From: Plectosphaerella cucumerina | Lineage: Eukaryota; Ascomycota; Sordariomycetes; Glomerellales; Plectosphaerellaceae | DNA length: 64,000 nucleotides | Assembly: GCA_020746995.1 (NCBI GenBank) | Contig: JAGPXD010000005.1 | Span: forward strand, 2,294,001-2,358,000 | Reading direction: 5' to 3' | In this document: one piece after another, positions 45,081-55,800 of the stretch | How positions within the stretch are numbered: position 1 is the first letter of the stretch | Layout: each line of letters opens with the position of its first letter | The notes under the pieces: model-generated | The model's input: only the letters and a program-made list of their open reading frames with translations | Told to the model about the DNA's origin: nothing | The model's database searches: none | Made by a program: the position numbers and the translations under genes

Positions 45081-45512
45081 ATGTCGCCGCCCTGCAACGC
45101 CTTCACGGCCGAACAGCTGCCCAGCTTCGTGCAGGCCAACGTCAACGGGAAGAAACGCAAGGTCGAAGGCGGCGGCAACGTCGACCTGCTCAAATGCCCG
45201 TTGCGCGAGTTCTCGCAGTATCGCTGTCGGGTAGAGAACCCGAGAGACCCGAACTGTCCTGTCCGATGCAAGACGGTGGTTCGATTTTTCAGAGAGTACG
45301 TTGAAAATCCCTTGATAAGTTTGGCTGCGTCCAGCTGGACGAGGCTGTTTGTTGCTGGTCAATCGTGCTGATGGGAGGTTGTGTTCAGGTGTCAGGACAA
45401 GAAGGGGACTTTTCATGTTGAGACGACGGCTTGGGAGGGCCTGCACCATGACACCCCGCCAACATTGACCGGCGGGAGTGGACAAAGTACGAGCCCAAAC
45501 AACACTCATTGA
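45081..45512 (+). CDS. Twin-CX9C mitochondrial protein, Som1-like
   Basis: Probable mitochondrial intermembrane-space protein. Som1 is a partner of the inner-membrane peptidase (IMP) complex in yeast. Exons 45081-45295 and 45389-45512 give 112 residues. Two CX9C motifs are visible, CPLREFSQYRC (Cys39 and Cys49) and CKTVVRFFREC (Cys63 and Cys73), the signature of oxidative import by Mia40. The following ETTAW segment and the MSPP-type N-terminus match what I remember of fungal Som1 proteins. The frame is open upstream to another ATG at 44865, which would add 72 residues but overlap the divergent gene's exons on the other strand. I therefore prefer 45081, whose GAGGAAATG context is good. The intron falls between the third and fourth motif cysteines. 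The Som1 name is moderate confidence; the twin-CX9C fold is stronger. Confidence 0.68.
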
Positions 45513-45876
45513 TAGTCGTCAGGAAGTAATTTAATCAGCATTTGATGCACTACATGCTTCGCAGTTGGATGTTCAGTCAAGCCATGTTCCTTACTTCTGC
45601 CTCCGACAAATATACGAAGTCGAAGAAGCTAACGCATGCTGTCTGTCACTGTCACTCGATGCCTCATGTCTGCCTCATCTCCCTCGTCCCCGATGCTTGC
45701 GTATTCAGGTTCTAGACAAAGAAAAGCCGCCCGACTTGTATTGCTGGTAAGAGTTGTTTTACAAAGCCGCCTGGCCAGCTGACCGCATCTCTGGTCGATC
45801 CCCTCTTCTCCGGCACTGCTGCTCGCTCTATAACCAATTCCACGCACACCGGCCCTCGATCATGAACGTGGATCGT
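45513..45876. other. Convergent 3' flanks of the twin-CX9C and COX9 genes
   Basis: 364 bp with no supported gene. Confidence 0.45.
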
Positions 45877-46369
45877 CTATTGCTGGCCACGCTTCTCGGC
45901 CTTCTCCTGCTCGAGCTTGGTGTAGAAGGCGTCGCGGGCGTTGGTACGGGGCATGTGGAAGCCGTACCTGTCGTCGTCGGTTAGCCGGAGTTTACTGAAT
46001 GAGTCGCCAGAGCAGCGTGGGGTCGTCGAAGAAGATATAGAGACCGGGACTTGGGCAACTTACCAGAAGGCGTTGGCCATGGCGAAGCCGAGACCTGTTG
46101 TAGACGCAACGTCAGTAACCGTGTCAATTGAACCTTTCTATGCCCCGCGTGGCCCGACCGGCCGCCCTCGTGTCGTAGCGGCCCAATTCGTTCGCTGAGA
46201 ATCCACGGAAGTCGTTCTTCCTACGTACCCAGGCCAATGCCGAGATCGAGAACCAGGTTGCGTCGCAGCATCTGTCGGCTCGTCAGTACAACTGGAAAGA
46301 AACGTTGCGCCGTCGGCGGGTGGGTGCACTCACGCCCGTGATGGGCTTGATAGCAGTAGCGCCGGCCAT
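45877..46369 (-). CDS. COX9: Cytochrome c oxidase subunit COX9 (subunit VIIa)
   Basis: Small nuclear-encoded, single-span subunit of respiratory complex IV in the mitochondrial inner membrane. Four exons (46369-46334, 46271-46229, 46094-46064, 45967-45877) join to 66 residues, close to yeast Cox9 (59). The three first exons are only 36, 43 and 31 nt, so most of the gene is intron. The conserved order IKPITG, then LRRNLVLDLGIGLGLGFAMA (membrane span), then NAFWYGFHMPRTNARDAFYT and a charged C-terminal helix matches the family. No cleavable presequence is expected. It is divergent from the uL22m gene over a 349-bp promoter holding a palindromic CACGTG. Confidence 0.92.
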
Positions 46370-46718
46370 TGTGATTTCGGAGGGGGTTGTAGAGCGGAGG
46401 GGCGAGGTCAATTGTGTGGTTTTCGGGGTTGCGTCGTCGACGATTCTTTTGCGGTTCGGCAAGCTCAGGGAATGGATGGTCTGACGATATTCGCGCTGGG
46501 CCGGAAGGAGCTCTTACGATCACGTGATCCCGTCCCTGTCCAAAACGCATGATTACGGAAAAGATCCGGCTAATTCGCTGGCCCGTCCGGGCCCGCCCCC
46601 CAAGGAATCGATCCACCCGACGCCGACTGTGCCTGGGCTTGCATTTTTTGTCGCGCCGTGCTTCAAGTCAAGCTGATTTCGGGATAAAGCATCAGCATTG
46701 GTGACCCTTGACGACACC
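46370..46718. promoter_or_regulatory. Divergent promoter of COX9 and mitochondrial uL22 with palindromic E-box
   Basis: 349 bp with the perfect 12-bp palindrome GATCACGTGATC at 46518-46529, a Cbf1-type site. A second CACGTG is at 46832-46837, inside the proposed first intron of the uL22m gene. Confidence 0.55.
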
Positions 46719-47875
46719 ATGAGCGTACACCTACCCTCTCGCAGGGTGGCGGCAACCGGTTCGTTCACAATGCCTCGCCTCGGCCTGCACTTTAGGCTCC
46801 AATTGATTCCGACTCACTGACGTTCGTCCATCACGTGTAGCTCTCTCTTCTATCTCCACGACCACCACCAGCCAGAGGACTCTCCTCCCCTTGTCCCAGC
46901 GGCGGTCAGCATGGTCGCTCCCGAGCTTCTTCAAGCGCGGCCGGGGCGGCGACCCCTCCCACAGCGCAACGGGAGGCCAGAACCTCGATGATCCCCAAGT
47001 CCGAAAGCAACTCGTCGAGAAGCAGCAACTGGCCGCCCCGTCCCTGTCCGACTCCATCTTCGAAGACGAGGTCAAGGAGGCAACAAAGGGAGGACCGGCA
47101 ACACCAGGTCGCCTCCTGGCGAGCGCCGAAGAGGCCATCAAGTACACCACCGATCCCGACCCTCGCGCACGCGTTCGGTGGGAGCGGAAACGGGTCATCC
47201 AGATGGTTCGCAAGCAGACCGCCGGCGAAGAGATATCCGATTTCGAAAAGCGAACGGCACGCATCATGAGGTCGGAGCGCCAGATGACGCACCGGAGTCC
47301 GCCATTGGAGACCAGCATGAAGAAGCTCGTTCACCTGGCACACCAGATCCAGGGCAAGACCCTGGCCGACGCCATGCTCCAGATGACGTACTCGAAGAAG
47401 AAGATGGCCACAGAAGTCAAGTACCACCTCGAGCTGGCCCGCGACATGGCGATTGTGAGCCGCGGCATGGGTCTGGGCAAGGCGGGCGCGTCTGCCGACG
47501 AGACCACCACCCCTCTCAAGATCAGGCTCAAGGATGGCAAGGCACACAAGGTTGCCGATCCCACGACTCTCTATGTCGCAGAGGCCTGGGTCAACAAGGC
47601 CAAGCCTCGCGGCAAGCGGATGGAGATCAAGGGTAGAGGAAGGTCCGGCCTGATCATCAACCCCAGCACGAGTATGTGGAACGCCCCGTCACTTCTCCCA
47701 TGTTGTATGTCATGATCCGCTGACACATGACACAGGCATCACGATTGTCCTCAAAGAAGAGAAGACCAGGATCCGCGAACACAAGGAGAGGGTGGCGAAG
47801 GAGGCTAAGCGGAAGCCTTGGGTCCATCTCCCCAACCGACCCGTCACCGCTCAGAGGCCGTATTACTCCTGGTGA
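46719..47875 (+). CDS. mrpL22: Mitochondrial large-subunit ribosomal protein uL22m
   Basis: Component of the mitochondrial 54S subunit; uL22 lines the peptide exit tunnel. The main body is secure: an exon ending at 47671 and a last exon 47736-47875. Typical uL22 features are SMKKLVHLAHQIQGKTLADA, a VKYHLELARDMAIV helix, TLYVAEAWVNKAK and the GRGRSGLI beta-hairpin tip, followed by the C-terminal strand SITIVLKEEKTRIREHKERV. The N-terminal exon is uncertain. The frame has no ATG near 46891, so an upstream exon is required; MSVHLPSRRVAAT from 46719 fits a presequence. I cannot decide between donor/acceptor pairs such as 46745/46876 and 46758/46910, both of which keep the frame. Divergent from COX9. 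Confidence 0.85.
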
Positions 47876-48228
47876 GCCGGTACACGCACGCAAGGTAATG
47901 CCTATCGGTGATGGGCCATCGGTCTGCTACGGCCGGGCTTGTACTATATCATCTTGTAGACTACTGTATGGAGAAGAGCAAGCATTCCACTGATCCGATG
48001 GTTCGTACTTCGCTAGCGAGAGAGTCGGGCACTTCCGCTTCAATGGGCGCAGGGAGAGATATACACATTGGAATAGTTCATTGATTCGTCCAAATACGCT
48101 ACGTGAATAAAAGGTACCAAAATATACGTCCCCTGATGTAGGCCACATGTGCACCAAGCCTCGTACCAAGCATGTCAACAAAAGCCCCGGGCGGCACCCC
48201 CCGCGCCGCACTTCGCATCCGCGGGCGG
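47876..48228. other. Convergent 3' flanks of uL22m and the CFEM gene
   Basis: 353 bp, containing an AATAAA-like element (GAATAAAAGG near 48104). No gene is seen. Confidence 0.45.
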
Positions 48229-49443
48229 CTAGATGATGCTTTTTGGTGACATTCGAGGTATCATGTCCTCATACCTCTTGGACTTGGCCTCGAGCTCTGA
48301 CATGCCGCCCCTATCGGAAATGCTCCCGAAACCGCCGGAGTAGTCTCGGCCGGAACCCGGCATGGGTTGGGAGATGAGCATGGGACGGTCGTGGTGGCTG
48401 CTTCGTCTTCTCCTCAAAAGGAGGTAGAGAGCAAATCCAGAGCCAAGAGCCGCAACACCAGCGCCGATGCCGATGCCCGCAAGGGCAGCGGTAGTCAGAG
48501 GAGCAGGAGTGGCGGCACTGTCAGCATCATCAGACTCCTGGGGTGATGTGGAAACAGTCGCAGCAGCTTCAGCAACAGACGAGGAAGCAGCTGAACTTAT
48601 CACCGTTTCCTGTTTGACAAACATGTTAGACACGAATCCCAGGCAGTCACTGGAGTATCTCAACTCACCAGTGTGGTAGCAGTCGTCGTGGTGCTCTCAA
48701 CCGCGGCAACGTCTGCCGAGGTGCTCTGAGGGGCAGGCACGGAGGAAGTACTGATAGCCGTGCTTGTTGGCACGGCTTCTTCCGTCAGAGTTGACTCTGC
48801 GGTGCTGGCAGCGGCAGGCGGCGAGTCCGAAGATGACGACGCAGGAGGCGACGGGGCGGAAGGTGAGGCTGAGGGAGTGTCTGATGGAGAGGCGGCCGCC
48901 GGAGTGTCCGAAGGAGATGCAGCCGGGGTGTCAGACGGAGAGGCCGCAGGGGTAGCTGAGGGAGAAGCTGCGGGAGAGTCCGTGGGTGTGTCGGCAGGAG
49001 CAGGCTCTTCTGGAAACGCTTACTCGCGGTTAGCCATGTGATCCATGCATGAAGTGTACGACGGGCGTGACCCTCATGGGACGAAATGGTGCTTCGACAG
49101 TGTATGGCTGGATGTTGTAGCTCACCTTGACAGAGCGTGTCTGAGAACGACGTCACTTGGGTAACATCCTCAGGCGTGCAAGCCTGTTGAGCACAGTCCC
49201 GGAGACCGAAGGCGAAGTTTGCGTTTCCACAGAGGCAGGCGTTGTCCCCGGAATTACAGTTGAGTCCACTGGCTATAACACTATTATAGCAGTTGACCTG
49301 GATTTTGTTAGATGTGTCCACGGCCAGAAGAGAACATCTCCAAAACTCACATTGCACGGCGACAATGAGGCCAGATCCTGCGAGGCCACATGGGCAGCGC
49401 GTGCGACCAGTGCGGCAACGGCATAGGCAGGGCGCACCCGCAT
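48229..49443 (-). CDS. CFEM-domain single-pass membrane protein
   Basis: Cell-surface protein of the fungal CFEM family, whose members bind heme or act in adhesion and host interaction. Four exons (49443-49351, 49297-49126, 49009-48669, 48609-48229) join to 328 residues. A signal peptide (AYAVAALVARAAHVAS) leads into the eight-cysteine CFEM domain at about 22-88: SPCNVNCYNS, LNCNSGDNACLCGN, LRDCAQQACTPED and a final TLC. The Asp between the third and fourth Cys, at the heme-ligand position of Candida CFEM proteins, is present (SGDNACLC). Residues 90-235 are Ser/Thr/Pro/Ala-rich with repeated SPSDTP units, a probable O-glycosylated stalk. A membrane span at about 243-265 (GIGIGAGVAALGSGFALYLLL) is followed by RRRR and a 60-residue cytoplasmic tail. 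It is therefore transmembrane rather than GPI-anchored. Confidence 0.9.
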
Positions 49444-52400
49444 CTTGGTGAGAGCCCGATGAGGCGAGAGGTAGGTTTTCGTGTGAGCTGGGAGGTGGAT
49501 AGGCGTGCCTTCTCAGTTGGCTTCAAGAATCATATCCCTTGACGAAGCCCGTGAGACGCGTAGATAGAGCTGATGGGTGTCGAGAGCCGTAGGTGTTGAT
49601 TTGTGTCGCAAGGGATGAAGAGAGCAGAAGAATCCGAGGTCCGGGCAGAAAGGTCAGACGAAAAGATGGAAACCTACTAGGTATGTAATATGGCCCGTCG
49701 AGAGGGGAAGGAAAGGACGACCAACCCGAGAGGTAGATGCGGAAGGTGCTCAGAAAGGACAAGAAGGGATGGGACGACGGAGTGGAGGGCGTCGGGAGTT
49801 ATCAGGATTGGCAGGAGCGGCAGGCAGCGGCACCCTCCCGCAAGGTGCCAAGGGGGGAAGTGGAGGGCAAGGAGGGTAGGAAGATGGCAACCGATGCACT
49901 GGAATGGGGATCCTTGATGAGGGACGTGCCATCATGACAGCTGGGGAATGAGGTACCAATGCGAACTTGGATGCTCGGCGGGCCGCAAGGTCAACTGCTT
50001 CCCGGCCGCTCCTACCATGAACGACACCCTACCTCACTTGCTCCCAGGTAAGCAGGGCCATCCCTTCCCTTCAGCTCCTGCCCATGGCCTTTAGCATGGA
50101 AGGCACCCCTTTACCTTACCTGCCCGTGTGGCAGGAGAGTTTCCCCCCTCAGTTGGACTCGTTAGGCAGGGCAGATGGAAAGAGGCCTTTTCGGGTGTCT
50201 GATGCTCCCTGGGCTCCCGTCCCTTCGTAAACATGGAAGGCGCACGCACGACGGGAGTACGTGCGTGGAGCGGTGTGACCCAAAGGCGGGAGCATCTACT
50301 GGTACTCGATCTTCGGAAGAGACCAGGCAGGGAATCCGGAACGAAGCTCTGCGAAGATGCAGCAGTCGTGGCGATCTTCCCAAACTCGAAAAGCAACTCG
50401 CGGGCAAACCACGGGTCTGATCCCAAATCGGCATCGATTCATGCATGGTGGTTCGGCAGGCGGAGGATCATGCGCCGGGGCAGTGTCTCGCCCCCCCGAG
50501 GCCGTCTCATGTGGTCTGGGACCCATGGGAAGATCCGACAAGCCGCTGTCAAGACGGGCCAGGGGACGCAAGGACACACCGCACATCAGAGGTGCAACGA
50601 GCTGTGCCATGTGGTCCATCCCTACTCGTGGTTGCGACCATCGGAAAAGGAAAGACCGATGGCTTCCACGATGGGAGGCTGGCTTCACGAGGGGGGGAAA
50701 ACCAGGGCCAGGTTTCGAGGCTTTCAGCCCCGAGTGATCATCCCTTTTCCCGGACCACCCCACCGAACTACCGGCGGTGGTCACCCTTAGCACCAACACC
50801 GCCGCGGACCCTAGCTGAGCGATGAAGTTTGGAGGGTTTGGAGCCTCAAGATCAAGGGATAATACTACTTGTCTACTGATCAATACTGACACGCCGTTAC
50901 CAAGGGAAACGCCCAAACGGCGTGTTTGGTTCTCCCAGGAAAGAGGTATGATGAATGTAGGACTCGCACTTTTCTACAAAGACATCGTGGGCGAATGGCG
51001 TATGTATCAGTGATTGACTCGAATTAATGACTGCATGAAGCCGCGGCACTCTTGTTGAAACGAAAGGAATGGGCTGGAATTCTGGAACATGCGGGCTACT
51101 CCCTGGTGAGGTTACACGCGAAGCACAGCCCCGCCCCATTTGGGTGTGGTCGTGTCGCCCGATCCGAGTGGACACGTCCCTTAGGGTACTTGGAGAGGAG
51201 GTACCCCTGCGTAGATCACAACGAAGGTGCTGCATGCCAGCCGTGGGGAGGTCTGGGAATTCACAACAACAACGTGAGGGCGCGCCGAGAAGGGGTCCAA
51301 AATCGAGACGATGATAATGTCCGCAGGTGCCGCTCGTCATGCCGTTGCGCTCAGATGCCATTGTGTTCCTTCCAGTCAAGTCTGGTAATACTTCAGCATC
51401 CAAATTGCCATGGTGAGGCTAAGCGGCGGGGAGATGTCTCGTGTCGTTCAATTTCCAACTCCGAATCGTCTAAGCAAGTCAACAGACAAAAGTTGGGCCC
51501 AGAGTGTGCTGCCAGAGGTAACCCAAAAGGGAGGTAGCTGAAATACACAATCGATTGAGCCAGCTCGGTTGAACTTCGACGTTGGAATGGAAGGCATGGA
51601 AGGTTTCCAGATTTGATTTGGGCCCAACCGGTGCGGCCTCAATGGGAGCTGGTGGACGCCAACCGGCGGCAGTCAAAAGCCGCCGCTGGCAGCTGGCTGC
51701 CGGCATGAAACACCAATGACCTCATACTGCATGCCCGAAAAGACAGTCGGCCAACGGTCAAGCCAGGGACCTCTGCAGCAGAAAGCAATTTGATAAGTGG
51801 TCGACGAGCGAATGCTGTCTTCGCTTCACGACACAGCATTGATAGTGTACGCATACAAGGCGCAAAGAAGCAGAGTCCTGGGGCCTTGAGGAAGGGTGCG
51901 TTGAGGCCGCCGGACATTGAGGCCAATCCCAGGCGCAATGCTGTGAGGACCTTGGAGACATTCAGCTCCTTGACCTACCACATCCTACCTGGGCGCCTAC
52001 CGTAACACCCACCTGTGTTAAAAGGGGTTTCCAATGCACCTTCCATCTCCATGATGAAAACACGCAGTCATGAAATAGGAATGGCATGTACAGCGAAGCA
52101 CTAGATCAACTAGACAAGCTTCGGCTACCACTCCGCAGAGCTACTGTATTACGCACCGCCGCTCCCTTCTGCAGTTCAGGCGGTCAGTCCGGTCGGCAAA
52201 CCGGCTCCCTCCCAACTCGAGGCGCAGGGCTGCGGCCGTTCGGATGGAGCTCCGCAGACAATCGAAGCAAGCTGCTCGGTGCACCTACCCAGTGCGGTCG
52301 TCCAGTCCAGTGAACCTACCAGCCCCTGCCAGCCTGCCCACCTGCCCTGCCCACCTGCCGCCATGGAAGGAACTGCTGCCTGGGAACTCAGGGCCACCTG

Positions 52401-52899
52401 CCCGACCTCCCCAGCTCCAGTCCCATCAGCAATGGGGTCGGGGAAGACAGCGTCCAGTCCAGTCCCATTCACGTCCCCATTCCAGTTAACCGCTATTTTC
52501 CCAAGCCTTCCCATCCCATTTTTTTCCCTCTTCGAACGATCATCCGTCTTGCCACCGATCCTTCCACGACGGCTCCATCCACCATCATCTTCTCGCGAAG
52601 GGCAACTCGTCGCCAACCCCCCTCGCGACTTTTGCCATCCGGTAACCTTTCGGGACCCTCTTCCCTAGACGAATACCGACGCGTCCAACGCGCTGATCCT
52701 GCCCGGCCGACAATCGACGTCAACCCGAGACGGGCGCAAGCCGGCCGGCTCCCCCGAGGTGCGCTGACAACCACAAACAACCGGCTCCCCGATTCTTCGC
52801 CTTCCCGTCACGGGTATCCGATGCCCTTGGCAGCCCGAGACTCAGCCTTCAGCCCTTCACCCATGCTCCGCCTCTTCCCTGTGCGACAGATCCGTCAAG
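49444..52899. other. 3.5-kb stretch without a convincing gene
   Basis: Upstream of both the CFEM gene (-) and the SART3/Prp24 gene (+). Open frames are short and lack conserved blocks. A CTGCC-rich repeated tract lies near 52330-52365 in the probable leader of the SART3/Prp24 gene. Confidence 0.45.
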
Positions 52900-55800
52900 A
52901 TGGCGCCGTCTCTTCCTGTCGGCGAAGACAGGTGGCTAGACTACATCGCCGAACATAACCGCGAGGCCACCGACCTGGAGAAACGCGTCAATGTTATCGA
53001 ACTCTTCAAGCTCGCCGTCGATGCCGAGCCGAGCAGCCTCAAAGTGTGGTGCGCCTACTGCGAATACTTCTGGTCTCTCCATGTCGACTCTCAGTCCGGA
53101 GACGCCGGCTGGTCCGAGGAAGACCAGCTGATGGGACGCGAAATCTTCTCTCTCAACGCCGCTCTGTCTCTGTGGCAGCAAGGCTACGAAGCCATCCAGT
53201 ATCGCATCAATGACAGTCACGAGCTCTGGGACCGATGGATTTCCCTCGAGCGCAATCTTCTCGATCGGACCAGGACCCCTGAGGGCGTCAGGCGCATCAC
53301 ACATCTCTACACCGATCGACTCCAGGTTCCTCACATCACGCGCAAGGATACCGCCCAGGCCTTCTCTGGCTTCTTGTCCACGTACAACAACGCCGCCTTC
53401 GAGGAAACGATGCAGTCTGTCACACAAAAGTCCCAGGATGCAAATAGACTGGTCGAACTCCGCGACCAGCATGAAGACCAGCTCCTTCAAGCGCAGCAAC
53501 GAGGCGCCGATGACGAATACCAGGACTTGCTCAAAACATACGTCGAATGGGAGGTGGCACAGAGCAAGCGCAGCAGCAAACACATGGAGGCGTCAGGTGA
53601 CCTCTGCCGCGGGCTCTTCTCCAGGGCTCTGACTGGCGTCTTCGCGTTTGACGAGGCCATGTGGGCCGAGTACATCCGATTCCTCTCCGTCTCGGGAACC
53701 TTCGCACAGGCACCTCACGCCATGCTCGACGTTATTCGGAGAGCGGTCGACCACTGCCCCTGGTCTGGCGCCTTGTGGTCCCGCTACATATTGAGCGCCG
53801 AGGAGGCGAGACTTCCCTTCCACGACATTGAACAGATCAAGCACAAGGCTACGAGCCACCCGGATCTGTACAAGAACGGTCTCTCCGCCCTCCTGGACAT
53901 CTATGCCGGGTGGTGCGGCTTCCTCAAGCGGACGGCTATGGACCTGAACGCTTCGGACGAGGCAGTCGACGTCGCAGACATGGGACTACGCACCGCCTTG
54001 GAATCCGTCGAGGAGGCCAGGCGGCGGTACGCGCCCGAGTATCGTGGCGACCCTGCTTTCCGGCTGGAGCGCATCTACATCCAGTACCTCACCGAGAAGA
54101 AGCAATGTGTGGATGATGCCCGGAAGCAGTGGTACAAGCTGGCCGAGAACCAGCTCTACGGCGACAGCTACGACTTCTGGCTGCACTATTATCTCTGGGA
54201 GATGATGGTCTTCGCCTCGAACGGCAAAGATCGCAGTCCGACGCCTTCGACCGCTGCTGTTGGCCTGCGGGTTCCATTGGTTGCCACCGCCGTCCTTGGT
54301 CGTGCTGTTAAGAGGAAGAACCTGGACTGGCCCGAACGCATCATGGAGGTGTACCTACAGCACTGCAATGACTACGAACTTCCCAGCACCGTTCGGAACG
54401 CGACCGACACGGTCGCTGAGATACGCAAGGAGGTCAAGAAACGCCGCGAACTGGAGCAACAGCAAGCTGCAGAGTTGTACGCCGCGCAATACCCTCAAGC
54501 ACAGCTTGCCGACCCTGCAACCGAAGAATCGCTCTCAGCGTCCAAGAGGAAGCGCGGCGACGGTGAAGAGGCGGACACGACAGCCGAAACAGCCAACAAA
54601 CGACAGAAGAACCACGGAGGAGAAGACAGTCGGTCGGTCGAGGGTGGCCATGCCCCCAAAAGAGACCGCGAGAACACCTCGGTTCTGGTCATGAACATTC
54701 CAGCAGCCGTGACACAGACCAAGATTCGACAATACTTCCGGGAATACGGCCACATCAACAGCATCGCGACCGTCACCGACGCCGATGGTGACACCCAGAC
54801 CGTTTTCCTCGAGTTCAGGACTCCAGAAGATGCACAATCTGCTCTGCTTCGAGACGGCAAGTATATGGGCGACGCGCAGATCGCTGTTCAGCCCGGAACA
54901 GACCTGACCGTCTATGCCACCAACTACCCTCCGACCTTTGGACCGGATGACATACGAAAGCTCTTCAAGGGCTGTGGCGACATCATCAGCATCCGCATGC
55001 CTAGCCTCAAGGGCAATGTTCGCCGCCGGTTCTGCTACATCACTTTCAAGAATCTGGAGGCATCCACTAGAGCCACCCAGAAAGACGGCATGACTTTTGA
55101 AGGCGGCTTCAAACTGAATGCCATGTTCTCCGATCCTACCAGAGCAAAGAAGCGCGAGGGTGCAGTCGAGGAGGGCCGCGAGCTTCACATTACGGACCTC
55201 GACACCGCCGCTTCCGAGAACGACCTCAAGACAGTCTTCTCCAAATTTGGAAATGTTCTTCGGGTGAGCATCCCACGGAACAAGGCCGGCAAGACGCATG
55301 GTACTGCCTACGTCGAGCTGGAGACCAAGGCGCAGGCCGAGTCGGCCGCGTCTGAGCTTAACAAGACGAAGTATCGCAACACCATCATGACTGTCAGGGT
55401 CTCGATGCCAATGACATTTAAAAGAAGCGCAGCCGTCGCGAACGACAGGGCTTTGACCCCGGCTGTATCGGAGAAGGACAACGAGGGGGACGAAAACATG
55501 CCCGACCTGAACGGCGGCGCCGACTCGGACTCGGCTCCCAAAGGTTCCTCACACGAGGAACTTGCAGCCCGGACCATAGCTCTGCTCGACATTCCGGACA
55601 CGGTCAACGACGCCCGTCTGAAGGCTATTGTGCAACCCCTCGGCGGCTTCAAAAGCCTGGTCTTGCAACCCAGCCACGGAGGCGCCAGGGTCGAATTCGA
55701 CGACCCTGCGAGCGCTGGACACGCGTCCCTTCAGTTGGACGGCTACGTTCTGGACGGTCGCAAGCTTCGCACAGGAACCCTGGACGAACTCAGGCACGCC

